Position numbers and translations under genes: made by a program. From Pseudomonas luteola NBRC 103146 (lineage in GTDB: Bacteria > Pseudomonadota > Gammaproteobacteria > Pseudomonadales > Pseudomonadaceae), in NCBI RefSeq assembly GCF_002091675.1, contig NZ_BDAE01000028.1:1-53064 (forward strand): a stretch of 53,064 nucleotides of DNA. Direction: 5' to 3'. Each line of letters opens with the position of its first letter. The first letter of the stretch is position 1. A model generated the notes under the pieces. That model worked only from the letters and a program-made list of their open reading frames with translations. It made no database searches and had not been told where the DNA came from. Positions 38,159-47,802 of the stretch are shown here, piece after piece.

Positions 38159-38233
38159 CTAGAGCAGGTATACCTTTTACTTATCAACACGCCGCGCGCA
38201 TGATGCAGGCATGTGCCCTGCCAAGAGAACACC

Positions 38234-39439
38234 ATGACTGCCGAACTTCCCAATCTGATGCAGATACGCGCGTTTGTCCGGGTGGCGGACCAAGGCAGTG
38301 TTTCCAAGGCGTCTGAAGTACTGTACCGCGCGCAATCGGTTGTCACCCGTTCCATTCGCGACCTGGAAGAGCGGCTTACCATTGCATTGTTCGAACGGCA
38401 TGCCAATGGAATGCGGCTGACCGATTACGGCGCCCGCATCTTGCCTCGTGCACGACAGGCATTGGCTGAGCTGGAGACAGTGCCCCGCTTGCTGAGCAAC
38501 CATCCAGGCGCGATCACCGAACCCCTTTATCTGATGCATACCCGGCGTCTGGAAGTGTTCGTCAAGCTGTGCGAAACCCACCATATGCAAACGGTAGCTA
38601 CCCTTTTCGGTCTGACCCAACCCGCTGTGAGTGCAGCCCTCAAGGTGTTGGAAGGTGGTTGCGGCCATACACTGTTCGAGCGCACTCCCAAAGGCCTTCA
38701 GCCTACACGAGCGAGCCTGGATATTGTCCTGCCGATTCGTCGGGCATTGAATGAGCTGCGCCATATCGATGCCGACATTGCTGCCCTACGCGGCTCGCTC
38801 CAGGGAACCGTCATGGTGGGTGCCTTGCCCTTGGGGCGAACCCGGCTGTTGCCTGAAGCTATTGTGCGCCTCGTCTCTGCGTACCCTCAAATTCGTGTGG
38901 CGACCAATGAAAGTGCGTTTGACCTGTTGGCTACCGACCTGCGGGCCGGTGACATCGACTTTGTACTGGGCGCCCTGCGCCCCTCCGACTATGCCAGCGA
39001 TCTGTTGGGTGAAACGTTGCTGACTGAAGAGCTGGTGGTACTGGTACGCCGGGGCCATCCATTACTGGATCAGGGGGTAAATACCAATGACCTTATCCAT
39101 GCTCGCTGGGTGCTGCCCCGTGCAGGCTCGCCGGCCCGCAACCAGCTCGATGCCTTCTTTAGCGAGCTGGGTACGGAAACGCCACTACCGGTAGTTGAAA
39201 CGGGGGATCTGGCGATTATCCGTGGGCTGCTCGTACGCTCCGATATGTTGGCTGTCGTTTCAGCCCATCAACTTGAATACGAGATCGCCTCAGGCGAGTT
39301 GCAACGTCTCCCCTTGCGGCTTCGCCATACCACCCGCGCCATAGGTCTGATCTACCGCACCTGTGGCCTGCACTCACCTGCAGCCAAAGCGTTAATGGAA
39401 AAGATCCGTGAAGTAGCCCTGGAGCGCTTGGACGCCTGA
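38234..39439 (+). CDS. galR: LysR-type gallate regulator with two HTH domains (GalR)
   Basis: 401 residues from ATG 38234, about 100 longer than a usual LysR protein. The extra length is a second DNA-binding domain. HTH 1 is at about 9-70 (RAFVRVADQGSVSKASEVLY, QSVVTRSIRDLEERLTIALFER). HTH 2 is at about 106-165 (EVFVKLCETHHMQTVATLFG, LTQPAVSAALKVLE, LFERTPKGLQPT). A single effector domain follows. It is divergent from galB and convergent toward galA, as expected for the gallate regulator. A GTG 21 bases earlier is a weaker start. Confidence 0.85.
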   Translation: MTAELPNLMQIRAFVRVADQGSVSKASEVLYRAQSVVTRSIRDLEERLTIALFERHANGMRLTDYGARILPRARQALAELETVPRLLSNHPGAITEPLYLMHTRRLEVFVKLCETHHMQTVATLFGLTQPAVSAALKVLEGGCGHTLFERTPKGLQPTRASLDIVLPIRRALNELRHIDADIAALRGSLQGTVMVGALPLGRTRLLPEAIVRLVSAYPQIRVATNESAFDLLATDLRAGDIDFVLGALRPSDYASDLLGETLLTEELVVLVRRGHPLLDQGVNTNDLIHARWVLPRAGSPARNQLDAFFSELGTETPLPVVETGDLAIIRGLLVRSDMLAVVSAHQLEYEIASGELQRLPLRLRHTTRAIGLIYRTCGLHSPAAKALMEKIREVALERLDA

Positions 39440-39472
39440 TTTTTCTGGGATGCAGGCGCTTTATAAGCCAGC

Positions 39473-39724
39473 CTAGACCGCACCCACTTTGCCAATAACG
39501 CTGTCAGGGATGGTTTTGATCAGCACCTTGACGCAAAACAGTGGTGAAGGACTGTCTGCGATGGACGCCACTACTGCCTTGTATTTGGCAGGAATCTGGT
39601 CAAGGCATCGCTTGGCCGTTCGTGTTACGGCCTCGTTAGAGTCGTGTATTTCGGCAGCAAGTGCCAGGGCGAGAAGTGCTTCCAGAAACGTCATGACACC
39701 AGACTGCCAATGGACTATCGCCAT
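39473..39724 (-). CDS. Hypothetical 83-residue protein in the gal cluster
   Basis: A frame between galR and galA with a hydrophobic N-terminal part (FLEALLALALAAEI) and a basic, Ala-rich remainder. Codon use resembles its neighbours. No Shine-Dalgarno stands before the ATG at 39724 or the internal ATG at residue 11, and an antisense frame covers the same bases. No family recognised. It may be spurious. Confidence 0.4.
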   Translation of the reverse strand: MAIVHWQSGVMTFLEALLALALAAEIHDSNEAVTRTAKRCLDQIPAKYKAVVASIADSPSPLFCVKVLIKTIPDSVIGKVGAV

Positions 39725-39768
39725 TTAGTGAATGGACGCAGCGACAGGCACTGCGCCCTGGGTTGGAG

Positions 39769-41025
39769 TTATTTCTTTCCAGCAACCGAGTACAGCACCT
39801 GCTGATTACGCGTTTTCTGGAACTCTTCCAGTGATTGGCCACGCATGGCTGAATAGATGTGCAGGTTGGATACCCCTACCACCGCGCCGAGCTTCTCTAG
39901 CAGGAAGAAAATAACACCGTAGTGAATCAACCCACGCCAATCGCGGCGTCGAATCAGGTCGCGCTCTTCGTCAGTCAGGCCGGCTTCCTCGAACATGGCC
40001 TCCGGTTCCTCCAGAAAACGCTCACGCCAGGCCGGAGTGATCATGCCATGCAGGAACTTGTTCAGCCGATACCCTTTGGCACTGCGCTCCAGCGTAAACG
40101 GGTACGTGCCCTCCAGCTTTTCGACACCAGCCAACTGATGGTTCATGTGTTCACGGTGGCGGGCTTGTACGTCAATGGGTAATGGCCGCGCCTGGTTTTC
40201 CAGGAGCAGCGTCGCGATCCCGGTCATCGAAGGAAGGTAATAATCCTGGTGAATCAGCTTTACATTGGATGAGAGCGCACCACGCATGATCAGCCAAGTG
40301 ATGACCTCCGACCCCTCAAGTCCACCCAGCGTTGCGTATTCGGCAATGGTCATCTCGGTAAGACGCGCGGGATCGTTGACAAAGAGATCAACAAACTGGG
40401 CGTCCCATTCAGGATTATTGAAGCCACACCGCTCACCATGGACCTGATGGGACACACCACCCGTGGCAGCAATGACCACCTTCAGATCCTCGGGATAGCT
40501 CTCGATGGCACGCCGCAAGGCCTGTCCCAGGTTGTAGCAGCGCTTGGCACTCGGGATCGGAAACTGCAACACACCGACCTGCAGAGGCACTACGTCTACC
40601 GGCCATTCCGGCTCGAACGGCAGCAGCGCAGACATCGGCGAGAACAGACCATGGTCGATCGGCTTGTCACGAAAGAACGACATGTCGAACTCATCAGCCA
40701 TGAGACTGGCCCCGATATGCCGGGCCAGCGCCGCATGCCCACCAATGGCAGGCAGTCCACGTACGCCACCGCCCTCGTCTGCCACACCATAGTGATCGTC
40801 TACGCCCAGGGCGAAGGCCGAATAGTGATCGAAGAAGAACGAGGTGATGTGATCGTTGAAGATATAAAACAGCACATCAGGCTGCTTGTCCTTAAGCCAC
40901 TCCTTCATCGGCTCGAAGCTCTTGAAGATGGGCGCCCAGGCGGCCTCCTCCTGCTTGTTGTGGTCGACTGCAAAGCCGATCGTAGGCGTGTGCGAGACGG
41001 CCAGGCCTCCGATAATACGTGCCAT
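39769..41025 (-). CDS. galA: Gallate dioxygenase (GalA)
   Basis: 418 residues from ATG 41025 (AAGGA before it), the normal length for GalA. The protein fuses a LigB-like catalytic domain with a LigA-like C-terminal domain. Fe(II) ligand candidates are His12 in GLAVSHTP and His59 in FNDHITSFF. GVSHQVHGERCGFNNPEWD carries the conserved base region. The LigA-like part is DEERDLIRRRDWRGLIHYGV. It opens the gallate ring by extradiol cleavage to 4-oxalomesaconate. It is 22 bases downstream of galT on the same strand. Confidence 0.94.
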   Translation of the reverse strand: MARIIGGLAVSHTPTIGFAVDHNKQEEAAWAPIFKSFEPMKEWLKDKQPDVLFYIFNDHITSFFFDHYSAFALGVDDHYGVADEGGGVRGLPAIGGHAALARHIGASLMADEFDMSFFRDKPIDHGLFSPMSALLPFEPEWPVDVVPLQVGVLQFPIPSAKRCYNLGQALRRAIESYPEDLKVVIAATGGVSHQVHGERCGFNNPEWDAQFVDLFVNDPARLTEMTIAEYATLGGLEGSEVITWLIMRGALSSNVKLIHQDYYLPSMTGIATLLLENQARPLPIDVQARHREHMNHQLAGVEKLEGTYPFTLERSAKGYRLNKFLHGMITPAWRERFLEEPEAMFEEAGLTDEERDLIRRRDWRGLIHYGVIFFLLEKLGAVVGVSNLHIYSAMRGQSLEEFQKTRNQQVLYSVAGKK

Positions 41026-41047
41026 ATGAATAATCCTTAATGAATGA

Positions 41048-42388
41048 TCAAGACGCCAAGGCAGGCTGGGCTGCACGCCGTGCAGCATAGCCATTGCCCA
41101 GTATGGCCAGCGCTGCCACGAAAGCCGGTATCGCCAGCACTGCAAAAATCAACCCGAAGCTCAGTCCAAGGCTCAGCACCGCACCACCGATTACCGAGCC
41201 GAAGATCGCACCAAAGCGGCCTATCCCCAACATCCAGCTCACACCTGTGGCGCGGGACTCGGTAGGGTAATAGCCGGGGGCATAGGCATTAAGACCTGTC
41301 TGCGCGCCGCTCATGCAAAAGCCCGCCGCGATAACGCCAAGTGTCAGCAGGCTGGATTCCAGGCCAAAGGCACCCAAGAGCAGGATAAACGCACCGCCCA
41401 AAGCATAGGAGCCTGCAATAACACGATTGGGATTGCGCCTGTCCATGATCCAGCCAACCACGATTGCTCCTACCGTCCCGCCAATCTGAAACAGTCCTGT
41501 GATAGTCGCTGCACGCTCGATCGGGATACCGGACTCACGAATCAGCGTAGGCAACCAGCCCATCATCAGGTAGATCACGAGCAGCCCCATGAAATAGGTA
41601 ACCCAGAGGGAAAACGTTCCTAAACGATAACGCTCTGCAAACAAGGCGCGAACCGGCGCCTTGTGGTGAACCGTAGGCTCAAGCGTGATAAAACGTGTTT
41701 GCGCCGTAAACTGGCCACCCAGCCGATTCAGCACTTTGGCGATACGGGCGGCAGGTGCGTCTTTTACTACAAGAAACCGGGCAGACTCAGGCAAAAACAG
41801 CCAGAGGAACGGCAGCAAGAGGATAGGTAGAAGGCCACCCACCAGCAGCACAGACTGCCAACCATAATGGGGAATCAGCCAGGCAGCTACAAAGCCGCCG
41901 GCACCCGAGCCCAGGTTGAACCCGGTAAACATCACGGTAATCAGCACGGAGCGATAGCGCTCGGGTAAATACTCCGAAAGCAGTGTCGTCGTATTGGGCA
42001 TCGCCGCTCCGAGCCCTACCCCGGTGAGAAAACGCAGGATGGCCAGCTCATAAGGGTTACGTGCGAAGGCGCATGCCAGGCTCAGCGCACCAAATACAGT
42101 CACGGCACCGAGCAGTACCGTCTTGCGACCGAAGCGGTCGGCATAAGGGCCCGCAACCAATGCACCCACCGCAAGGCCAACCATAGCCGCACTCATGACC
42201 GGTCCGAAGGCGGTTTTGGATAGATTCCAGTCCTGCATCAGTGACGGCGCAATGAAGCCCATGACGGCGACATCCACACCATCGAACAGGACGATGAAAA
42301 AACACAGGACAAGGATCAACCACTGATAGCCCGAGACAGGCCGGTTATCAATCCATTGTTTAACGTCGACAGGCGAGTCGGTGTGCAT
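41048..42388 (-). CDS. galT: Gallate MFS transporter (GalT), AAHS family
   Basis: 446 residues, 12 helices, aromatic acid:H+ symporter family. Helix 1 has LFDGVDVAVMGFIAPSLMQDW, where the Asp is essential in PcaK-type carriers. Motif A reads GPYADRFGRKTVLLG, and LRFLTGVGLGAAMPNTTTLLSEY marks helix 4. The ATG at 42388 gives the family length; upstream frame is not needed. Operon with galA. A CA motif lies in its leader. Confidence 0.9.
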   Translation of the reverse strand: MHTDSPVDVKQWIDNRPVSGYQWLILVLCFFIVLFDGVDVAVMGFIAPSLMQDWNLSKTAFGPVMSAAMVGLAVGALVAGPYADRFGRKTVLLGAVTVFGALSLACAFARNPYELAILRFLTGVGLGAAMPNTTTLLSEYLPERYRSVLITVMFTGFNLGSGAGGFVAAWLIPHYGWQSVLLVGGLLPILLLPFLWLFLPESARFLVVKDAPAARIAKVLNRLGGQFTAQTRFITLEPTVHHKAPVRALFAERYRLGTFSLWVTYFMGLLVIYLMMGWLPTLIRESGIPIERAATITGLFQIGGTVGAIVVGWIMDRRNPNRVIAGSYALGGAFILLLGAFGLESSLLTLGVIAAGFCMSGAQTGLNAYAPGYYPTESRATGVSWMLGIGRFGAIFGSVIGGAVLSLGLSFGLIFAVLAIPAFVAALAILGNGYAARRAAQPALAS

Positions 42389-42399
42389 GACGGCCACCC

Positions 42400-42407
42400 T
42401 TGTTGTT
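42400..42407 (-). promoter_or_regulatory. Hfq/Crc CA motif in the galT leader
   Basis: Minus strand AACAACAA within AAAAACAACAA, followed by GGGTGG and the galT ATG 11 bases later. Confidence 0.6.
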
Positions 42408-42548
42408 TTTATGGTGATTCGAATGCCCATAGGGCTTATCACGTGATGGCAGAACGAAACTGCCTCACGGTCAGCCCAGACGTTAAAGCCACTCGCCTGG
42501 CCCGTCGTCTGGGAAATGCTTAAGGGGGTATCTGATTTTTTTATGAGG

Positions 42549-42590
42549 GCCTTAGGCACCTGAGCGAAACGATACTCGGGTGCCTGAGGC
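42549..42590 (-). terminator. Long hairpin after prpD
   Basis: A 16-bp stem with two G-T wobbles (arms 42549-42564 and 42575-42590) and a 10-base loop, 45 bases beyond the prpD stop. On the minus strand it is followed by A rather than T residues, so it may be a 3'-end stabiliser or a Rho-assisted end. Confidence 0.65.
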
Positions 42591-42634
42591 TTAAAGGAAG
42601 GCAAGCCCGTGTCATACGAGCCTGAAGGGATACG

Positions 42635-44119
42635 TCAGATGACAAAGAGATCAACGAACCGATTGACCGGAGTACGCTCGAGGGTCGCCTGATCCTTACA
42701 CAAAGCAAAAATCTGCTCACAGCGCTGTGCCGGGAAACGAGTAGCCAGGTTGTTCTTGAACTTGGCCTCGAGCAGCGGGATGCCTTCGTCGCGGCGACGG
42801 CGATGGCCAATCGGATACTCTACCGTGACCTTGTCGGTACAGGTGCCATCCTTAAAGAATACCTGGATGGCATTGGCTATAGAGCGCTTGTCAGACTCCA
42901 GGTACTCCTGGCTGTAGCGCAGGTCTTCGATGATTTCCATTTTCTCGCGCAACTGATCGATCAGCGGATGCGCTGCATGGAAGGCATCTTCGTAGTGCTC
43001 GGCCACCAGGTCTCCGTACAACAGCGGCACGGCAATCATGTACTGTAGGCAGTGGTCGCGGTCAGCCGCGTTGGCCAGCGGGCCGACCTTGGAAATGATG
43101 CGGATGGCAGACTCGTGGGTAGTCACCATGATTTTCTCGACCTGATCGAGCTTCTCACGAACCTGGGGATGCAGAATGACCGCTGCCTCGGCCGCCGTCT
43201 GGGCGTGAAACTCTGCAGGGAAACTGATCTTGAACAGGACGTTTTCCATTACGTAACTGCCAAACCCCTGCGGGAAGCTGAATTGGCGCTTGTCCTGCGG
43301 CTTGGTCTCCAGGTCTTTGTTGGTATGGCTGAACAGCACATCATAAAAGCCCCATTGAGGTGCGCTCAGCACGCCCGGAATACCCATTTCGCCGCGCATG
43401 GCAATGTCTGCCAGACGTACACCGCGGCTGGTGGCGTCCCCTGCTGCCCAGGACTTGCGCGAACCTGCATTCGGCGCGTGCCGATAGGTACGCAATGCCT
43501 GTCCGTCTACAAAGGCGTGAGAGATAGCGGCAAGCATCTGCTCGCGATTGGCGCCCATCAACTTGGCCGCAACCGCCGTCGACGCCACCTTGACGAGGAT
43601 GACATGGTCAAGCCCGACCCGGTTGAAGGAGTTCTCCAGCGCAAACACGCCCTGAATCTCGTGCGCCATGATCATGGCTTCAAGCACGGCGCGCATGGTC
43701 AGAGGCGCCTCGCCCTGCGCAACGCGCTTTTGCGACAAATGATCGGCTACTGCCAGAATGCCGCCCAGGTTATCCGAAGGATGTCCCCACTCCGCTGCGA
43801 GCCAGGTATCGTTGTAATCCAGCCAACGCACGATACAGCCGATATCCCAGGCAGCCTTTACCGGGTCCAGGCGAAAACTCGTTCCGGGTACGCGCGCGCC
43901 ATACGGCACCACGGTCCCTTCCACAAACGGACCCAGATGCTTGGTGCATTCTGGGAAACGCAGGGCCAGAAGGCCACACCCTAGCGTATCCATCAGACAA
44001 TTACGCGCCGTGTTTAGCGCCTCGGTAGAGTCAATCGTATAGTTCAGGACGTAGTCGGCGATGTCCTGCAGAACGTTGTCATAGTCAGGACGATTATTCA
44101 GATCGACGTTGGCGCTCAT
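42635..44119 (-). CDS. prpD: 2-methylcitrate dehydratase (PrpD)
   Basis: 494 residues from ATG 44119 (GAGAGCGAG before it; an in-frame ATG at 44140 is possible). MmgE/PrpD family signatures: [83 protein letters not shown] and [19 protein letters not shown]. It dehydrates 2-methylcitrate to 2-methylaconitate or methylisocitrate precursor in propionate breakdown. Last gene of the prp operon; no acnD or prpF lies between it and prpC. Confidence 0.93.
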   Translation of the reverse strand: MSANVDLNNRPDYDNVLQDIADYVLNYTIDSTEALNTARNCLMDTLGCGLLALRFPECTKHLGPFVEGTVVPYGARVPGTSFRLDPVKAAWDIGCIVRWLDYNDTWLAAEWGHPSDNLGGILAVADHLSQKRVAQGEAPLTMRAVLEAMIMAHEIQGVFALENSFNRVGLDHVILVKVASTAVAAKLMGANREQMLAAISHAFVDGQALRTYRHAPNAGSRKSWAAGDATSRGVRLADIAMRGEMGIPGVLSAPQWGFYDVLFSHTNKDLETKPQDKRQFSFPQGFGSYVMENVLFKISFPAEFHAQTAAEAAVILHPQVREKLDQVEKIMVTTHESAIRIISKVGPLANAADRDHCLQYMIAVPLLYGDLVAEHYEDAFHAAHPLIDQLREKMEIIEDLRYSQEYLESDKRSIANAIQVFFKDGTCTDKVTVEYPIGHRRRRDEGIPLLEAKFKNNLATRFPAQRCEQIFALCKDQATLERTPVNRFVDLFVI

Positions 44120-44180
44120 GCTCTCGCTCTCATGGTTCATTGTTATGTGAGGCAGCGGCAGTCGCTGCCTTTGGATGTAT

Positions 44181-45314
44181 CTACGCGCTGCGCTCTTCGA
44201 GCCGCACATACGGGCGCTGCTCGACGCCGGTGTACTCCGCACTCGGGCGAATGATGCGGTTGTTGGCACGCTGCTCGAACACATGGGACGCCCAGCCTGT
44301 AACCCGCGAGCAGACAAAGATCGGGGTAAACAACTTGGTGGGAATTCCCATGAAGTGGTACGCGGACGCGTGGTAGAAATCGGCGTTGGGGAACAGCTTC
44401 TTCTGCTCCCACATGGTGTGGTCGATCGCTTCGGATACAGGGAATAGCACCGTATCGCCTACTTCCTCGGAGAGCTTTTTCGACCAGACCTTGATGACTT
44501 CATTGCGCGGGTCCGAGTCCTTGTAGACGGCATGGCCAAAGCCCATGATCTTGTCCTTGCGCTCCAGCATGCCAAGCGTGCCCTCGATGGCCTCCTGGGG
44601 TGACTTGAAACGTTGGATCATTTCCATGGCGGCCTCGTTGGCCCCACCATGCAGAGGTCCACGCAATGAACCAATCGCACCGGTAATGCAGGAATACATG
44701 TCCGAAAGCGTGGATGCACATACGCGCGCGGTAAACGTCGAGGCGTTGAACTCATGCTCGGCGTAAAGGATCAGCGACACGTTCATCACCTTGCGGTGCA
44801 GCTCGTTGGGTGCCTTGCCATGCAGAAGCTTGAGGAAGTGCCCGGCAATAGAAGGTTCTTCCGTTACGCAATTGATGCGCACACCCTGATGGCTGAAGCG
44901 ATACCAGTAACACATGATGGCCGGTAATGCCGCCAGCAGCCGATCCGATACAGCCTGTTGTTGCTCAAAGCTACGCTCAGGCTCCAGGTTGCCCAGCATC
45001 GAGACGCCGGTCCGCATCACATCCATCGGATGCGCCTGCGCTGGGATGCGCTCAAGCACCTCTTTCAACGCCTGTGGCAGATCACGTAACGTCATGAGTC
45101 GATCACGGTAGTCATTCAACTGCTCCGTAGTCGGCAGTTCACCCCGGAACAGCAGATAGGCCACTTCTTCGAACTGGGCATGCTCGGCCAGCTCGCGCAC
45201 GTCATAACCTCGATAGGTCAGACCGGCGCCTTCTTTACCTACCGTAGACAAGGCTGTCTGGCCGGCGACCTGACCCCGTAGGCCAGCGCCGCTCAATACT
45301 TTTGCTTCAGCCAT
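44181..45314 (-). CDS. prpC: 2-methylcitrate synthase (PrpC)
   Basis: 377-residue citrate-synthase-family enzyme. The catalytic residues are His in [17 protein letters not shown], His in [15 protein letters not shown] and Asp in [17 protein letters not shown]. The short length and [25 protein letters not shown]-terminus mark the methylcitrate type. It condenses propionyl-CoA with oxaloacetate. GAAAGGAGAG stands before the ATG. 75 bases after prpB. Confidence 0.95.
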   Translation of the reverse strand: MAEAKVLSGAGLRGQVAGQTALSTVGKEGAGLTYRGYDVRELAEHAQFEEVAYLLFRGELPTTEQLNDYRDRLMTLRDLPQALKEVLERIPAQAHPMDVMRTGVSMLGNLEPERSFEQQQAVSDRLLAALPAIMCYWYRFSHQGVRINCVTEEPSIAGHFLKLLHGKAPNELHRKVMNVSLILYAEHEFNASTFTARVCASTLSDMYSCITGAIGSLRGPLHGGANEAAMEMIQRFKSPQEAIEGTLGMLERKDKIMGFGHAVYKDSDPRNEVIKVWSKKLSEEVGDTVLFPVSEAIDHTMWEQKKLFPNADFYHASAYHFMGIPTKLFTPIFVCSRVTGWASHVFEQRANNRIIRPSAEYTGVEQRPYVRLEERSA

Positions 45315-45389
45315 TGCTCTCTCCTTTCTTGGACTTGTTATGGATGGTGCAACTGCATCTGTCAGGTTAGCTGACGGACCTTCGCCGGA

Positions 45390-46286
45390 TCAGCGCTTGT
45401 TCTGGGCGAACAGCGCATCCAGCTTTTGCTCGAACTCGTGATAGCCAATGCTTTCGTATAGCTCCATACGCGTTTGCATGGTGTCGACTACATTCTTCTG
45501 TGTACCGTCGCGCCGAATCGCGGTGTAAACGTTTTCAGCCGCCTTGTTCATGGCGCGGAAAGCCGACAAGGGATAGAGCACCAACGAGACATCTGCGGAG
45601 GCCAGCTCCTCGGTTGTGAACAGTGGCGTCGAGCCAAACTCGGTAATATTTGCCAGCAACGGTACTTTCACCGCGCCAGCGAACTCCCTGTACATCCCAA
45701 GCTCGGTCATGGCTTCAGGAAAGATCATGTCTGCACCCGCCTCTACACAGGCGCAGGCCCGATCGATAGCCGATTGCAACCCTTCAACCGCCAATGCATC
45801 GGTTCGCGCCATGATCACAAAGCTGTCATCAGTCCGGGCATCCACGGCCGCTTTGATGCGATCCACCATTTCCTGCTGCGAGACGATCTCCTTGTTGGGT
45901 CGATGACCGCAGCGCTTGGCCCCCACTTGATCCTCGATATGCAGGGCCGCCGCGCCAAACTTGATCATTGACTTGACGGTGCGGGCCACATTGAACGCTG
46001 ACGAGCCAAACCCGGTGTCTACGTCAACCAGCAATGGCAAGTCGCACACATCGGTAATCCGGCGCACATCAGTCAAGACATCATCCAGGTTTGAAATACC
46101 CAAATCCGGTAGCCCCAATGAACCGGCTGCAACGCCACCACCGGACAGGTAAATGGCCTTAAAGCCGGCGCGCTGGGCTAGCAAGGCATGATTGGCATTA
46201 ATAGTGCCAACTACCTGGAGCGGATGTTCGACCGCAACAGCCTCTCGAAAACGCTGGCCGGGACGCATGGAAAGACCCTGACTCAT
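45390..46286 (-). CDS. prpB: 2-methylisocitrate lyase (PrpB)
   Basis: 298 residues, isocitrate-lyase/PEP-mutase superfamily. [58 protein letters not shown] (catalytic Cys in KRCGH) and IMARTDA are intact. It splits 2-methylisocitrate to succinate and pyruvate. Its ATG overlaps the GntR stop by 4 bases (ATGA), so regulator and enzyme are translationally coupled. Confidence 0.95.
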   Translation of the reverse strand: MSQGLSMRPGQRFREAVAVEHPLQVVGTINANHALLAQRAGFKAIYLSGGGVAAGSLGLPDLGISNLDDVLTDVRRITDVCDLPLLVDVDTGFGSSAFNVARTVKSMIKFGAAALHIEDQVGAKRCGHRPNKEIVSQQEMVDRIKAAVDARTDDSFVIMARTDALAVEGLQSAIDRACACVEAGADMIFPEAMTELGMYREFAGAVKVPLLANITEFGSTPLFTTEELASADVSLVLYPLSAFRAMNKAAENVYTAIRRDGTQKNVVDTMQTRMELYESIGYHEFEQKLDALFAQNKR

Positions 46287-47032
46287 GATTCACCTCTATT
46301 CTTGTTGGCAGACGCCGCGCTTACCACGGCATGCTCGGGTTGGTGCTGAGTGTCAAGTTGGCGCTCGATATTGCGCCGTGACGCAGCAATGTGGCGCTTC
46401 ATCAAGAGTTCGGCCAGCTCACCGTCACGGTCAGCGATGGCGTCGAGAATACGATGGTGCTCGGCAAAGGCCTGGCGCGGCCGGTAGGGTGTGGCGGAAA
46501 ACTGGATCCGGTACATGCGTACCAACTGATACAGCTCATCGCACAGCATGCGGGTCAGCGTGCGGTTTCGGCTGCCTTGAATGATGCGATAGTGGAAATC
46601 ATGGTCGCCTTCCTGTTGGTAGTACCCCACCCCTGCTTGAAATGAGGCGTCCTGCTCATGGGTTTCTAGCACCTGCCGTAGTTCGAGAATCTCTGCGTCG
46701 GTCATACGCTCGGCTGCCAGTCTGCACGCCATTCCTTCAAGCGATTCACGGATTTGATAGAGCTCAACCAGCTCCTCAAGGCCCAGCGAGACAACACGAG
46801 CACCCACGTGGGGCACGCGTACGACCAGCTTTTGCCCTTCTAGACGATGAATAGCCTCACGCAATGGACCTCGACTGATCCCATAGGTACGTGCCAGCTC
46901 AGGCTCGGAAATTTTGCTGCCCGGTTTGATTTCACCCTTAATGATGGCCGCCTGGATATGGCGAAAGACATGCTCCGAAAGCGTCTCGCTTTCAGGCGTG
47001 TTGGCAGAGGGTATTTCGCTTAGCTGATTCAT
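46283..47032 (-). CDS. GntR-family regulator (FadR/FCD type) of the prp operon
   Basis: 249 residues: N-terminal winged HTH ([46 protein letters not shown]) and an all-helical FCD ligand domain (metal/His residues in [14 protein letters not shown] and [14 protein letters not shown]). First gene of the operon, so it is likely autoregulated with prpBCD, with methylcitrate or a related acid as effector. The ATG at 47032 has no Shine-Dalgarno and stands next to a palindrome that looks like its operator. Confidence 0.9.
   Translation of the reverse strand: MNQLSEIPSANTPESETLSEHVFRHIQAAIIKGEIKPGSKISEPELARTYGISRGPLREAIHRLEGQKLVVRVPHVGARVVSLGLEELVELYQIRESLEGMACRLAAERMTDAEILELRQVLETHEQDASFQAGVGYYQQEGDHDFHYRIIQGSRNRTLTRMLCDELYQLVRMYRIQFSATPYRPRQAFAEHHRILDAIADRDGELAELLMKRHIAASRRNIERQLDTQHQPEHAVVSAASANKNRGES
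46299..46306 (-). promoter_or_regulatory. Hfq/Crc CA motif before prpB
   Basis: Minus strand AACAAGAA, exact AAnAAnAA, 12 bases 5' of the prpB ATG, inside the 3' end of the GntR gene. Confidence 0.45.
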
Positions 47033-47033
47033 A

Positions 47034-47043
47034 GTGTCGACAC
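47034..47043. promoter_or_regulatory. Putative GntR operator at the prp promoter
   Basis: GTGTCGACAC is a perfect 10-bp palindrome of the TGTCnnCA type bound by FCD-family GntR proteins. It begins 1 base before the regulator start codon. Related sequences follow: TGTGTCAAACA near 47065 and TGTCAACA at 47097-47104, spaced about 30 bases. Confidence 0.55.
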
Positions 47044-47096
47044 ATTTATTTTTTAAGCGACCTTTGTGTCAAACATTAGGCCCAAAAACAAAAAAG

Positions 47097-47104
47097 TGTC
47101 AACA
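47097..47104. promoter_or_regulatory. Second putative GntR half operator
   Basis: TGTCAACA, one base different from the palindrome core TGTCGACA at 47035-47042 and 62 bases from it. Confidence 0.35.
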
Positions 47105-47802
47105 ATCTTAATCTTCTTTGGTTTCAACGCTGGTAATCACTGTAACCCTGGAGACCCGGCATAGCACTACGTGCTATCCGTCTGGGCCCTAATAGGTCAG
47201 ATTGTTTATTCGCCAATATGAACATTCTGGTGCAACGGGCTTGTGCTCCAGCTTTTTAGCTGCCTTTGGGTAGCGCGGAATGCTCCTCATCAACACACAA
47301 CACCAGCAAATTATTCCTAGCGGGTGCTGGGCATGGGCTGCCCTACTTCTGCTGGTAAACTCCCGTTTCTGTTCCGTCCCGGCAAATCGAACATGACTTC
47401 GTCATAACCGGCATGTGCCCTCGAGATGCGCAAACTAGGTAAACCTAGCCCTTGATTATAAAGTGTGACAACGGCATCCAATTGCCGCATAGGCCGGGCA
47501 AAGTGAATCGGCCGGACTTCATTAGAAGCCCATACTGATAACTGTGGTTCCTATAAGGATAGGACGGTACGGCTACAGCAGGTTCATGCTTGAGAGTATC
47601 CAGGAGAGTCCCGACTGAACGTGACTCGCAGGTGTTCGGATAGGTTGGATATGGAAAGTACTAGGCCTTGGCTTAAAGCCAGACATGAAATAAGTCGTTA
47701 TTTACCCGCTTCATGGCTCACGGCTTATTCTTCAATAACCCGGCTTTTCATCCTGTTTAAACCTGCGCTCGCATAGGCAGGCTATAAACCAGGAAAGAAT
47801 AT
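47105..47802. other. Long intergenic region with hairpins and a GGA-rich segment
   Basis: About 700 bases without a convincing gene. It holds a hairpin at 47161-47177, arms ACCAGCA/TGCTGGT near 47312-47354, and the stem TCCTAT-AAGG-ATAGGA at 47549-47564. The last begins a roughly 110-base segment with six GGA triplets, a feature of Rsm-type small RNAs. No promoter or terminator was placed with confidence. Confidence 0.45.
47161..47177. repeat. Perfect 7-bp hairpin
   Basis: ATAGCAC-TAC-GTGCTAT, with AGAC and GTCT flanks that could lengthen the stem. Could be the end of an untranslated RNA or a protein site. Confidence 0.4.

Noticed and set aside
40438-41040. 200-residue open frame on the plus strand
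   Set aside because: It is antisense to galA, which has full family signatures; the frame is a by-product of galA codon bias.
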